A stretch of DNA of 64,000 nt from Novosphingobium sp. PhB165. Lineage in GTDB: Bacteria; Pseudomonadota; Alphaproteobacteria; Sphingomonadales; Sphingomonadaceae. Positions 48,311-57,680 of the stretch are shown in pieces (within the stretch, counting starts at the first letter, position 1; every line of letters begins with the position of its first letter). A program made the position numbers and the translations under genes. The notes beneath the pieces were generated by a model that worked only from the letters and a program-made list of their open reading frames with translations, did no database searches and had not been told where the DNA came from. The stretch is from positions 682,001 to 746,000 of the forward strand of contig NZ_SLVB01000001.1 of NCBI RefSeq assembly GCF_004341845.1. Direction: 5' to 3'.

Positions 48311-49156
48311 TCAGCTTCCCCGGCGGGCCATGAAAGCGAGCCTTTCGAACAGCATCACATCCTGCTCGTTCTTCAGCAGCGCGCCGTGCAGCGGCGGGAT
48401 CGCCTTGGCCGGGTCCTGATTCTGGAGGACCTCCAGCGGCATGTCCTCGCTCAGCAGCAGCTTCAGCCAGTCGAGGAGTTCGCTGGTGGAAGGCTTCTTC
48501 TTGAGGCCGGGCACTTCGCGAAGTTCGTAGAAGATCTCCATCGCCTTGGTGACGAGGGTCTTCTGGATGCCGGGGAAGTGCACGTCGACGATGGCCTGCA
48601 TCGTCTCGCGCTCGGGAAACTTGATATAGTGGAAGAAGCAGCGGCGCAGGAAAGCGTCCGGCAGGTCCTTCTCGTTATTGGAGGTGATGACCACGATCGG
48701 GCGTTCCACGGCGGCGACATGCTCGCCGGTTTCGTAGACGTCGAAGGCCATGCGATCGAGTTCGGCCAGAAGATCGTTGGGGAACTCGATGTCCGCCTTG
48801 TCGATCTCGTCGATCAGCAGGACGGGCAGGCGGGGTGAGGTGAAGGCCTCCCACAGCTTGCCCTTGCGGATGTAGTTGTTGATGTCGTGAACACGCGCAT
48901 CGCCCAGTTGGCCGTCGCGCAGGCGGCCGACGGCGTCATATTCGTAAAGGCCCTGATGCGCCTTGGTGGTGGACTTGACGTTCCAGGTGATGAGCGGCGC
49001 GTCGAGAGAGGCGGCGATCTGTTCGGCCAGCACCGTCTTGCCGGTGCCAGGCTCCCCTTTCACCAGCAGGGGGCGGCGCAGCAGAACGGCGGCGTTGACC
49101 GCGACTTTCAGGTCGTCGGTGGCGACGTAGCTGCTGGTGCCTTCGAAACGCTGCAT
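48311..49156 (-). CDS. MoxR family AAA+ ATPase
   Basis: A 281-residue AAA+ ATPase. Walker A is GEPGTGKT (about residues 34-41), Walker B is LLIDEIDKAD, sensor 1 is VITSNNEKDLPDAFLRRC with the arginine finger. MoxR proteins work with VWA-domain partners to mature or activate enzyme complexes. The matching VWA gene is at 45502-46683. Length is normal. Confidence 0.94.
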   Translation of the reverse strand: MQRFEGTSSYVATDDLKVAVNAAVLLRRPLLVKGEPGTGKTVLAEQIAASLDAPLITWNVKSTTKAHQGLYEYDAVGRLRDGQLGDARVHDINNYIRKGKLWEAFTSPRLPVLLIDEIDKADIEFPNDLLAELDRMAFDVYETGEHVAAVERPIVVITSNNEKDLPDAFLRRCFFHYIKFPERETMQAIVDVHFPGIQKTLVTKAMEIFYELREVPGLKKKPSTSELLDWLKLLLSEDMPLEVLQNQDPAKAIPPLHGALLKNEQDVMLFERLAFMARRGS

Positions 49157-49271
49157 TCGGCCTGTCCCGTTGTTTAACTATTCGGTTAATCCCTAAGTTT
49201 TGCGTTGCAGCATGGCAAGCGGGCAGTCGAGGGCATGGACTTCGCCGCCGGGGCGTTGCAATCAGCGGCGC

Positions 49272-50483
49272 ATGGGGGCTGGATTCTTGCGCGAAATGGA
49301 CTGGCTGGGTGCGGACCGGGTGCGGGGATACCTGCGTCTGCTGGCCGGGCTCAATCTGGCCATGCTGGCCTGGCTGCTGGTGACAGCGCACGGCGGGGTT
49401 GATGCCAACGGTTTCCTGCTTGGCAGCGATTTCATCAGCTTCTGGACCACCGGGCGGATGCTGATCGCGCATGGCGATCCTTATGATGCTGCCGCCCACA
49501 TTGCCGCGCAGCGGGCGTGGTTCGCGCCGCCCGGTGGCTATACTGCGTTCTTCTATCCGCCCTCGTTCCTGCCGCTGTGCTGGCCGCTCGGTTGGTTGGG
49601 GTATTTTCCCGCGCTGGCGGCGTGGCTGCTGGCGACGGGCACGTTCTACGCGGCGGCGGTGCGGGTCTGGTGGCGAAATGCCGAGATCGGCCTGCCGCGG
49701 TGGTTGCTGCTTGCGGCGTTTCCGGCGATGCCGATCGTGGTGACGCACGGGCAGACCTCATGGCTTGTCGCCGCGCTGCTCGGGACCGGTGTGCTGATGG
49801 TTCGCCGGCAGCCATTGCTGGCGGGGCTTTGCCTCGGACTGGCGACGATCAAGCCGCAATTCGGGCTGCTGGTGCCGCTGGCGCTGATCGCCTCGCGCGA
49901 GTGGAAAGTGATCGGCCTTGCTGCCGTGACGGCGCTGGCGCTTGCGGGGCTGTCGGCGCTGGCCTTCGGCCCTGAAACATGGCTGCACTGGCTTGCGGCA
50001 AGCGGCCGCGCGCAGGCTGCCATGGCGGAAGGCGCAGTAGGTTTCGGCAAGATGGTGAGCCCGTTCGCAGCGCTGCGGCTGCTCGGCGCGCCGGTTTGGG
50101 CGGCTTACGGAGTGCAGGGACTGGTTACTCTTGCCGTAGCGGCGCTGGTTGTTGTCGCGGCGTGGACCAAGGGCTGGCGGCCCGCGTTGGCCTCGCTCGT
50201 GCTGGCCGGAGCGCCGCTGGCGACGCCCTTCGTGCTCGATTACGACATGGTTCTGCTGGCGTTCCCGATGCTCTGGCTGGCGGGCGAGGGGCGGCGAACC
50301 GGCTTTGCGCCTTACGAGAAACTGGTGCTGCTGCTGGCGTTCGTCGCCCCCGCTTTCGCGCGGCCGCTGGCGCTGAACCTTTCCGTTCCGATCATGCCGC
50401 TGGTGCTGGCTGCATTCTTCGCGATAGTCTGGCGCCGGGCCAGCTTCAGACCCAAGCCGCATGGCGACGAGGAGCTGCCCTGA
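49272..50483 (+). CDS. Glycosyltransferase family 87 (DUF2029) membrane protein
   Basis: About 403 residues with ten or more hydrophobic segments. The first periplasmic loop has GSDFISFWTTGRMLIAHGDPYD, with the acidic D..SFW pattern of GT87/GT-C mannosyltransferases such as PimE, and FFYPPSFLPL follows. It probably moves a sugar from a polyprenyl carrier in the periplasm; the sugar and acceptor are unknown. The start is uncertain; 49272, 49296 and 49212 are all possible ATGs with weak ribosome sites. Confidence 0.85.
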   Translation: MGAGFLREMDWLGADRVRGYLRLLAGLNLAMLAWLLVTAHGGVDANGFLLGSDFISFWTTGRMLIAHGDPYDAAAHIAAQRAWFAPPGGYTAFFYPPSFLPLCWPLGWLGYFPALAAWLLATGTFYAAAVRVWWRNAEIGLPRWLLLAAFPAMPIVVTHGQTSWLVAALLGTGVLMVRRQPLLAGLCLGLATIKPQFGLLVPLALIASREWKVIGLAAVTALALAGLSALAFGPETWLHWLAASGRAQAAMAEGAVGFGKMVSPFAALRLLGAPVWAAYGVQGLVTLAVAALVVVAAWTKGWRPALASLVLAGAPLATPFVLDYDMVLLAFPMLWLAGEGRRTGFAPYEKLVLLLAFVAPAFARPLALNLSVPIMPLVLAAFFAIVWRRASFRPKPHGDEELP

Positions 50484-50498
50484 ACGAAGGAGCCTGAG

Positions 50499-51215
50499 AT
50501 GCCCGAGAACAAACCCCGCGCCGCGCGCAACATTGCCCTGCTGATCGATGCCGACAATGCCTCGCCCAGTCACCTTGAGGCGGCGCTGACCATCCTTGGC
50601 GATCTCGGCTCGGTCAATGTCCGGCGCGTCTACGGGAACTGGAGCAAGGCTTCGCTCAAGGGATGGTCCAGGCTCGTCCACCGTCACGCGCTGGAACCGC
50701 AGCAGCAGTTCGACGTGACGAAGGGCAAGAACGCGACCGACATGAAAATGACGATCGACGCGATGGACCTGCTTTACGACGGCCATGTCGACGGCTTCGG
50801 CCTGATGACCAGCGACAGCGATTTCATGCCGCTCGCCATCCGCATCCGCCAGAACGGCACGCCGGTCTATGGCTTCGGCACGAGCCGCACGCCCGAGGCA
50901 TTTCGCGAGGCCTGCACCCGGTTCATCGACCTTGCCGCGCTACCCGCCGCCGATGAGGACGAGACGCCGGGCGAGACCACTGTGCCGCCCATCGACGCCG
51001 ATCTGGTCAAGCTCATCGGTGAGGGCTGGAAGGCCAGCAAGCGTGACGAGAACGGCTATGCCAGTCTCTCGGAAGTGGGCCAGCGCGTTGCCAACCGGTC
51101 CAGCTTCGATGCCCGCAGCTATGGTTTCTCGCGCCTGTCGGAACTGGTGAAGACACTCCCCAACTTCGCGACAGAAATGCGCGACAGCGGGTTGTTCATC
51201 AAGCGGATGCGCTGA
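50499..51215 (+). CDS. NYN domain protein with C-terminal LOTUS/OST-HTH domain
   Basis: A 238-residue predicted RNA-binding nuclease. The N-terminal PIN-like NYN domain (about residues 10-150) has ALLIDADNAS, KNATDMKMTIDAMDLLY and LMTSDSDFMPLAIRIR with the acidic active-site residues. The C-terminal part (about 170-235) has the OST-HTH/LOTUS pattern ending SYGFSRLSELVKTLPNF. LabA/DUF88 is the other name of the family. An RNA-processing role is likely. A good GGAG site precedes it, 15 bases after the GT87 gene. Confidence 0.88.
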   Translation: MPENKPRAARNIALLIDADNASPSHLEAALTILGDLGSVNVRRVYGNWSKASLKGWSRLVHRHALEPQQQFDVTKGKNATDMKMTIDAMDLLYDGHVDGFGLMTSDSDFMPLAIRIRQNGTPVYGFGTSRTPEAFREACTRFIDLAALPAADEDETPGETTVPPIDADLVKLIGEGWKASKRDENGYASLSEVGQRVANRSSFDARSYGFSRLSELVKTLPNFATEMRDSGLFIKRMR

Positions 51216-51242
51216 GGCTGGCGAGCAGTGCCCGCCTAAGCC

Positions 51243-53252
51243 TCACGCGTCGATCAGTTCCGGATCGATCTCGCCCGCGCGGTTCTGGATGAACTGGAAG
51301 CGGTGTTCGGGATTGCGGCCCATCAGGCGGTCGACAAGGTCCTTCACCGCCGCGCGGTCCTCGTATTCGGGGGGCAGGGTGATCCGGATCAGCGAGCGCG
51401 AGGCCGGGCTCATCGTCGTCTCGCGCAGCTGCTGCGGGTTCATCTCGCCAAGGCCCTTGAAGCGGCCGACTTCGACCTTCTTGCCCTTGAACACGGTCTT
51501 TTCGAGTTCCGCGCGGTGCGCATCGTCGCGGGCATAGGCCGAGGTCGAACCCGCCGTTAGGCGGTAGAGCGGCGGCTGGGCAAGGTAGAGGTGTCCGCGC
51601 CGCACGATGTCCGGCATCTCCTGGAAGAAGAACGTCATCAGCAGCGTCGCGATGTGGGCGCCGTCGACGTCGGCGTCGGTCATGATGACGATGCGATCGT
51701 AGCGCAAGTCGTCCGCGTTGCAGTCCTTGCGGGTGCCGCAGCCGAGCGCGAGGCCAAGGTCCGCGATTTCCTGATTGGCGCGGATCTTGTCGTTGGTGGC
51801 GCTGGCGACGTTGAGGATCTTGCCGCGGATCGGCAGAATTGCCTGCGTCTTGCGGTCACGTGCCTGCTTGGCCGAGCCGCCTGCCGAATCGCCTTCGACG
51901 ATGAACAGTTCGGTCTCGCCATCGCCTTCACCCGAACAGTCGGTGAGCTTGCCGGGCAGGCGCAGCTTCTTGGCATTGGTGGCAGTCTTGCGCTTGACCT
52001 CGCGCTCCGCTTTTCTGCGAAGCCGCTCGTCCATGCGCTCCATCACCGAGCCGAGCAGCGCCTTGCCGCGCTCCATGTTATCGGTCAGGAAGTGATCGAA
52101 GTGATCGCGCACCGCCGCTTCGACAAGGCGCGCGGCCTCGGGGCTGGTGAGGCGATCCTTGGTCTGGCTCTGGAACTGCGGTTCGCGGACGAAGACGGAG
52201 AGCATGACCTCGCTGCCCGTCACCACGTCGTCCGGAGTGATGTCCTTGGCCTTCTTCGCCTGCCCCACAAGGTCCGCGAAAGCGCGGATGCCCTTGGTAA
52301 GCGCAGCGCGCAGACCCTGTTCGTGGGTGCCGCCATCCGGGGTCGGGATGGTGTTGCAGTACCAGGAATAGGAACCGTCGGAATAGAGCGGCCAGGCGAT
52401 CGCCCATTCGACGCGGCCCTGCTCGGAGCCGTCATCGCCGCGCGGGAAATCCTGCGTGCCGGAGAAGAACTGCGTGGTCACGCATTCGCGGCCGCCGATC
52501 TGCTCGGCCAGATGGTCGGCCAGGCCGCCGGGGAACTGGAACGTCGCCTCTGCCGGCACCTCTTCGGAAGTGAGCGAGGGTGCGCATTTCCAGCGGATCT
52601 CGACGCCCGCGAAAAGGTAGGCCTTGGAGCGGACCAGCTTGAAGAGGCGGGCAGGCTTGAATTTCTGGTCGCCGAAAATCTCGGGATCGGGCGTGAAGGT
52701 CACGGCCGTACCGCGCCGGTTGGGCGCCGCGCCGACTTTCTGGAGCGGACCAAGCGTCTGCCCGCGCGAGAATTCCTGCGCGAACAGTTCCTTGTTGCGC
52801 GCAACTTCGATGCGGGTCTTCACCGAGAGCGCGTTGACCACCGAGATGCCGACGCCATGGAGGCCGCCCGACGTGGCATAGGCCTTGCCGGAAAACTTGC
52901 CGCCCGAGTGCAGCGTGGAGAGGATGACCTCCAGCGCCGACTTGCCGGGGAACTTGGGATGTTCGTCGACCGGGATGCCGCGTCCGTTGTCGGTGATGGT
53001 GAGGCGCCCGGCGGTGCCCGGCTCCTCTTCCAGAGTCACTTCGATACGGTTGGCGTGACCGGCAACGGCCTCGTCCATCGCATTGTCGAGCACTTCGGCG
53101 GCAAGGTGATGCAGCGCGCGCTCATCGGTGCCACCGATGTACATGCCCGGACGGCGGCGGACGGGCTCCAGCCCCTCCAGCACCTCGATCGCGGAACCGT
53201 CATAGGTTTCCCCTGCGGCGGAGGGGAGCTTGTCGAAGAGGTCATCGGACAT
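51243..53252 (-). CDS. parE: DNA topoisomerase IV subunit B
   Basis: A 669-residue type IIA topoisomerase ATPase subunit that with ParC unlinks replicated chromosomes. It has the GHKL ATPase domain (LDNAMDEAVAGHA, DNGRGIPVDEHP, GGLHGVGISVVNAL), QTKDRLTSPEAA, the TOPRIM motifs EGDSAGGSAKQARDR and MTDADVDGAHIATLL, and the tail FKGLGEMNPQQLRETTM. The shorter length and QTKDRL motif favour ParE over GyrB. Confidence 0.95.
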   Translation of the reverse strand: MSDDLFDKLPSAAGETYDGSAIEVLEGLEPVRRRPGMYIGGTDERALHHLAAEVLDNAMDEAVAGHANRIEVTLEEEPGTAGRLTITDNGRGIPVDEHPKFPGKSALEVILSTLHSGGKFSGKAYATSGGLHGVGISVVNALSVKTRIEVARNKELFAQEFSRGQTLGPLQKVGAAPNRRGTAVTFTPDPEIFGDQKFKPARLFKLVRSKAYLFAGVEIRWKCAPSLTSEEVPAEATFQFPGGLADHLAEQIGGRECVTTQFFSGTQDFPRGDDGSEQGRVEWAIAWPLYSDGSYSWYCNTIPTPDGGTHEQGLRAALTKGIRAFADLVGQAKKAKDITPDDVVTGSEVMLSVFVREPQFQSQTKDRLTSPEAARLVEAAVRDHFDHFLTDNMERGKALLGSVMERMDERLRRKAEREVKRKTATNAKKLRLPGKLTDCSGEGDGETELFIVEGDSAGGSAKQARDRKTQAILPIRGKILNVASATNDKIRANQEIADLGLALGCGTRKDCNADDLRYDRIVIMTDADVDGAHIATLLMTFFFQEMPDIVRRGHLYLAQPPLYRLTAGSTSAYARDDAHRAELEKTVFKGKKVEVGRFKGLGEMNPQQLRETTMSPASRSLIRITLPPEYEDRAAVKDLVDRLMGRNPEHRFQFIQNRAGEIDPELIDA

Positions 53253-53385
53253 GGGCGGACTATAGGCAGGCCCGGAATCAGCGATCAAGCAGGCGCTTGC
53301 GCTTATCCGCAGGGGTTTGGTCGAATGGAGAAGAAAAAGGGAACAGAATGCGGAGGCAGCCGGCCGAGGGTGCCTCCGCTCGCGA

Positions 53386-54561
53386 TTATTTGCCCTTGGC
53401 GAACCCGGTCGGCGCCGCGTCGATCACCTTGACGCCGCCGCTCTCCACCGCGCGCACTTCCAGCGCGCGCTCGATCAGACCGTTGCGGTTGAAGCGGAAG
53501 GCACCGTCGACGCCCAGGAATCCGTCGGGCGCAAACATGTCCGCTGTGGGGAAGATCGCTCCCGGCTTCCATGTGCGCGAGACGCGGAGGGTCAGCAGCA
53601 CCGCATCGTAACCGAGCGTGGCGATGCGGAAGGGCTGGGCGCCGAACCGCGCGCGGTAGCTCTTGGCAAACTGGCCGAAGCGGGTGTCCGACACTGTGGC
53701 GAACCAGGCGCCGTTCAGGGCCGGAGTGGTCGTCAGCTCCTTTTCGCCGCTCCACAGTTCGGTGCCGAGCAGGCGGACCGTGCCGGTGCCGCCTCCGGTG
53801 CGGAACGTGGTGGCGGCGCGTGAGGAGAGGCCGCCGCTGTCGGCGATCAGCAGCGCGCCGAAGCCGCCCTTGGCCTTGATGCGCGTCGCTGCCGCGCTGA
53901 TCGAGGCGGCGGTGCGGTCATAGGGCTCCATGGCCAGCACAGTGCCGCCACTGGCGCGTACCGACGCGAGCAGGGCACTGCTCACGCGTTCGCCATACTC
54001 ACCGCGCGGAACCAGCGCCGCGAAGCTCGAAACGCCTTGCTGACGGGCATAGGCCACCGTGCGGGCGACCGACTGGCCGGGCAGGTTGCCGATGATGAAG
54101 ACTTCGCTCTCGGCGGCTTTCTCGTCATTGGAGAACGAGATCAGCGGCACTCGCGCAGGCCGGGCGACCGCGCGCACGGCGGCGATGTCGTCGGCGAGCA
54201 GCGGGCCGAGGATCAGCTTGTTGCCGTCGGTTACCGCGCGGCGCGCGGCCTCACCGGGGTTGGTCCCGGTGTCGTAGACGGTGATCCGCAGGTCCTTCGC
54301 GCCGGTATCGAGGATCGCCATGTTCGCCGCATTGGCCAGCGACTGGCCGACCCCGGCATTGGGACCCGTGGTGGGCACGAGCAGGGCCACGCGGTGGCGC
54401 TCGGTATCGGTGGCGACGACGTTGTCGCTGGGAGCGGGCGTTGGTGCGGGAGCAGGCGCGGGAGCCTTGGGAACGACCGCGCAGCCCGCAAGCAGTGCCA
54501 TGGCGGCCCCGGCCAGAAAATTACGCCGATTGGGTCGTCCATTCAGGCTCTTGTCGAACAT
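53386..54561 (-). CDS. Penicillin-binding protein activator (LpoA-like periplasmic lipoprotein)
   Basis: A 391-residue protein with a Leu-Ala-Gly-Cys lipobox (LLAGCAVVP; a Tat-like RRNFLAG precedes it), an Ala/Pro-rich linker of about 20 residues, then a type I periplasmic-binding fold with VALLVPTTGPNAGVGQSLANAANMA. The family includes LpoA, which activates PBP1A, and many Leu/Ile/Val-type binding proteins. The role in peptidoglycan synthesis fits the envelope theme of the window. It is divergent from rsmI with 40 bases between starts, the common lpoA-rsmI arrangement. Confidence 0.9.
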   Translation of the reverse strand: MFDKSLNGRPNRRNFLAGAAMALLAGCAVVPKAPAPAPAPTPAPSDNVVATDTERHRVALLVPTTGPNAGVGQSLANAANMAILDTGAKDLRITVYDTGTNPGEAARRAVTDGNKLILGPLLADDIAAVRAVARPARVPLISFSNDEKAAESEVFIIGNLPGQSVARTVAYARQQGVSSFAALVPRGEYGERVSSALLASVRASGGTVLAMEPYDRTAASISAAATRIKAKGGFGALLIADSGGLSSRAATTFRTGGGTGTVRLLGTELWSGEKELTTTPALNGAWFATVSDTRFGQFAKSYRARFGAQPFRIATLGYDAVLLTLRVSRTWKPGAIFPTADMFAPDGFLGVDGAFRFNRNGLIERALEVRAVESGGVKVIDAAPTGFAKGK

Positions 54562-54601
54562 TGCTTGCCGCTCCCGCAGTCCTTGGGCCATGAGGCCGAT
54601 A

Positions 54602-55429
54602 ATGGAAAACAGTCTTTCGCCAGGCCTCTACATAGTGGCAACCCCCATTGGCAACCTTGGGGACATTACAGTCCGCGCCGTAGAGACGCTTCGGGGCGTG
54701 AGTGCGGTCGCTTGCGAAGATACGCGGGTTACGGGCAAATTGCTCCACCACCTGGGTATCAAGCAGCGCCTCATCCGCTACGACGATCATGCCGGGGAGG
54801 GGGACCGCGAGCGGCTGCTTTCACTGATGGCAAACGAGCCGGTGGCGCTGGTCAGCGATGCCGGAACTCCGCTGATTTCCGACCCCGGCTACCGTCTGGT
54901 CCGCACCGCGCGTGAACGGGGAATTGCTGTCACCAGCCTGCCGGGCGCCAATGCTGCGGTCATGGCGATGACGCTCTCCGGCCTTCCCAACGACCGCTTC
55001 CTGTTCGCCGGTTTCCTGCCCAACAAGACCAAGGCGCGCGAAACCGTGCTGGGCGATCTGGCCCGCGTTCCGGCGACGCTGGTGTTCTACGAAACCGCGC
55101 CGCGCCTTGAAGATGCGCTGGGCGCTATCGATTCGGTGCTGCCGGGCCGCGAAGTGGCGGTCGCGCGCGAACTGACCAAGAAGTTCGAGGAATGCCGCAG
55201 CGGCACGCCGCAGGAACTGATCGCGCATTATGCCGCGCATCCGCCCAAGGGCGAGATCGTGCTGCTGGTCGGCCCGCCCGGCGACGAGCCGATGGGGGAG
55301 GTCGACGTTGATGCGCTGCTCCGCGCCGCGCTGCAGGAAGCCAAGCCCTCGCAAGCGGCGGCGAGCGTGGCCAAGGCTACCGGGCTCGATCGCAAGACCC
55401 TCTATGCCCGCGCGCTGGAACTGAAGTGA
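54602..55429 (+). CDS. rsmI: 16S rRNA (cytidine(1402)-2'-O)-methyltransferase
   Basis: A 275-residue tetrapyrrole-methylase-fold enzyme that 2'-O-methylates C1402 of 16S rRNA. It begins LYIVATPIGNLGDITVRAVE; LVSDAGTPLISDPGYRLV and FAGFLPNKTKARE are conserved blocks. Length is normal. It is followed by yraN, as in many proteobacteria. Confidence 0.96.
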   Translation: MENSLSPGLYIVATPIGNLGDITVRAVETLRGVSAVACEDTRVTGKLLHHLGIKQRLIRYDDHAGEGDRERLLSLMANEPVALVSDAGTPLISDPGYRLVRTARERGIAVTSLPGANAAVMAMTLSGLPNDRFLFAGFLPNKTKARETVLGDLARVPATLVFYETAPRLEDALGAIDSVLPGREVAVARELTKKFEECRSGTPQELIAHYAAHPPKGEIVLLVGPPGDEPMGEVDVDALLRAALQEAKPSQAAASVAKATGLDRKTLYARALELK

Positions 55430-55439
55430 GCGCCATTCG

Positions 55440-55802
55440 GTGAGCGAGCGGCGCGCAAGGGCGGAACGGCAGGGCCGACGGGGCGAGGCGCTGGCGCTCT
55501 GGTACTTGCGCCTGTCGGGCTGGCGGATCCTTGCCGTTCGGGTGAAGACGCCGCGCGGCGAAGTGGACCTGGTGGCGCGGCGCGGCCGGGTGCTCTGCTT
55601 CGTCGAAGTGAAATGGCGCGCCCGCAAGGCCGATCTCGACCATGCCATCGATGGCTATCGGCTGCGGCGTGTCGCGGCGGCCGCCGAAGCGCTTGCGCCG
55701 CGCTATCAGAAGCCCGGCGACAGCCTCAGGATTGATGTCCTGCTGCTATCGCCGGGGTGCTGGCCGCGACGGATTGCCAATGCCTGGCAACCTTTCGCGT
55801 GA
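55440..55802 (+). CDS. yraN: YraN family (UPF0102) nuclease-like protein
   Basis: A 120-residue protein with a restriction-endonuclease-like core: RRGEALALWYLRLSGW, then GEVDLVARRGRVLCFVEVKWR, giving the E-D-ExK pattern of the fold. It starts with GTG. It lies 10 bases after rsmI. DNA processing is proposed for the family but no reaction is proven. Confidence 0.92.
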   Translation: MSERRARAERQGRRGEALALWYLRLSGWRILAVRVKTPRGEVDLVARRGRVLCFVEVKWRARKADLDHAIDGYRLRRVAAAAEALAPRYQKPGDSLRIDVLLLSPGCWPRRIANAWQPFA

Positions 55803-55953
55803 CAGCGGGGGGTAGGAAGTCCGGTATCGATCGAAGAAATAGGGCGAGGAACGGCGACGAAATTATTCGCACGGCTTGCCGAATTTCATTAAGCCTCCGC
55901 CCCGTAGTTCCCCCCGTTATCCTCCCCCAGATTCTCCCGAGGAACCGAATTCC

Positions 55954-56940
55954 ATGAGCCTACGCGTCGCCATCCAGATGGACCCGCTTGAGACGATCAA
56001 CATCGCGGGCGATTCGTCCTTTGCCCTGATGCTTGCTGCGCAGGAGCGCGGGCATACTCTGTTTCATTATGACGTGCGGACCTTGGCCTACGACGCCTCC
56101 GAAGGCACGGGCGGTCGGCTTACCTGCTGGGCCGCGCCGGTCGCCGTCCAGCGCGTCGAAGGCGCGCATTTCACGCGCGGCGACTATCGCCTGATCGACC
56201 TTGCTGCCGATATCGACGTGGTGCTGATGCGGCAGGATCCGCCGTTCGACCTTGGCTATATCACTGCCACGCACTTGCTCGAACGCCTTGCCGGGCGGAC
56301 TCTGGTGGTCAACGATCCCGCCTCGGTCCGCAACGCGCCTGAGAAGGTCTTCGTTCTCGACTTCGCGCGCTTCATGCCGCCGACCTTCATCGCCCGCCGT
56401 ATCGAGGACGTGCGCCTGTTCCAGCAGCGCAATATCGAGGCCGGTTTCGGCGGCGATCTGGTCATCAAGCCGCTCCACGGCAATGGCGGCAAGGCGGTGT
56501 TCCGCGTGCCTGCCGACGGCAGCAACCTTGGCGCGCTGATTGAGATGTTCGAGAACGCCTGGGTCGAACCGTTCATGGTCCAGCCCTTCCTTCCCGACGT
56601 TTCGGAGGGCGACAAGCGGATCGTGCTGGTCGACGGCGTGGTGGCGGGGGCGATCAATCGCCGCCCCGGCGCGGGCGAATTCCGCTCCAACCTTGCAGTG
56701 GGAGGCTCGGCGGAGGCGACCGAACTCACTTCGACCGAAATGGAGATCTGTGCGGCGCTTGGCCCTGAACTCAAGGCGCGCGGACTGGTATTCGTCGGCA
56801 TCGACGTGATTGGCGGAAAATGGCTGACCGAAATCAATGTGACATCGCCCACGGGTATCGTCGCGATAGACCGATTCAACGGCACAGATACCGGAGCACT
56901 CATCTGGGAAGCCATCGAAATCCGCCACGCGGCGATGTGA
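55954..56940 (+). CDS. gshB: Glutathione synthase
   Basis: A 328-residue ATP-grasp ligase joining glycine to gamma-glutamylcysteine. Conserved parts are VAIQMDPLETINIAGDSSFALMLAAQERGH, VLMRQDPPFDLGYI, VVNDPASVRNAPEK, VIKPLHGNGGKAVFR and FVGIDVIGGKWLTEINVTSPTGI. Length is normal. Glutathione made here could serve the glutaredoxin-MauE protein elsewhere in the window. Confidence 0.97.
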   Translation: MSLRVAIQMDPLETINIAGDSSFALMLAAQERGHTLFHYDVRTLAYDASEGTGGRLTCWAAPVAVQRVEGAHFTRGDYRLIDLAADIDVVLMRQDPPFDLGYITATHLLERLAGRTLVVNDPASVRNAPEKVFVLDFARFMPPTFIARRIEDVRLFQQRNIEAGFGGDLVIKPLHGNGGKAVFRVPADGSNLGALIEMFENAWVEPFMVQPFLPDVSEGDKRIVLVDGVVAGAINRRPGAGEFRSNLAVGGSAEATELTSTEMEICAALGPELKARGLVFVGIDVIGGKWLTEINVTSPTGIVAIDRFNGTDTGALIWEAIEIRHAAM

Positions 56941-56967
56941 CCGTAAGCCTGCCCCGGGAATGCCGCC

Positions 56968-57591
56968 ATGGATGAATGGGTAATCCACCTTATCGAGGGT
57001 GGTGGCTACTGGGGCATCGCTTTCCTGATGGCGCTGGAAAACCTGGTGCCGCCGATTCCGTCCGAACTCATCATGGGTGTCGCCGGGATCGCGCTGGCGC
57101 GCGGGACGATGACGTTCTGGCCGGTCCTGCTGGCCGGGACATTGGGTTGCACCGTGGGCAACTACATCCTGTTCCTCATCGCGGACCGGCTTGGCTACGA
57201 GCGGTTGCGGCCGCTGGTCGACCGCTGGGGGCGCTGGCTGACGATGGAATGGCATGATGTCGAGCGGGCAGGGCATTTCTTCCGCCGCCGCGGCCACTGG
57301 GTCGTCTTCGTTATGCGCTTCATGCCGATGTTCCGCACGATGATCTCGATTCCGGCGGGTCTCGCGCATATGCGGCGCGTGCCGTTCCTCCTCTATACGG
57401 CTGCCGGAGCGGCGGTCTGGAACACGCTTCTGCTGATGGGCGGACAGTGGCTGGGACGCCGTTTTGCGGAGGCCGGGCAGTGGATCGGCTGGGGTACGCT
57501 GGTGCTCGCGATAATGACGCTCTGCTGGTATCTCTGGCGTGTCATGAGCTGGAAGCCGACCGGCCAGAATCCCCTTCATGTAAAAAAATGA
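56968..57591 (+). CDS. DedA family membrane protein
   Basis: A 207-residue inner-membrane protein of the DedA/VTT superfamily, members of which help lipid carrier or phospholipid recycling. It has the re-entrant signature ENLVPPIPSELIMGVAG with a conserved Glu, and the basic VVFVMRFMPMFRTMISIPAGLAHMR motif. It starts 27 bases after gshB and may be in its operon. Confidence 0.92.
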   Translation: MDEWVIHLIEGGGYWGIAFLMALENLVPPIPSELIMGVAGIALARGTMTFWPVLLAGTLGCTVGNYILFLIADRLGYERLRPLVDRWGRWLTMEWHDVERAGHFFRRRGHWVVFVMRFMPMFRTMISIPAGLAHMRRVPFLLYTAAGAAVWNTLLLMGGQWLGRRFAEAGQWIGWGTLVLAIMTLCWYLWRVMSWKPTGQNPLHVKK

Positions 57592-57680
57592 AGTCGGATA
57601 TCGGCTTAGTGTAATTCCCAGCTATCCTGCTTAAGCATACTGACGTATTCTTCCCCCGCAACCATAGGGGAGCAGGCGTT

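Noticed and set aside
55960..57579. 539-codon minus-strand open frame opposite gshB and dedA
   Set aside because: Antisense to two recognised genes and unlike any protein family.
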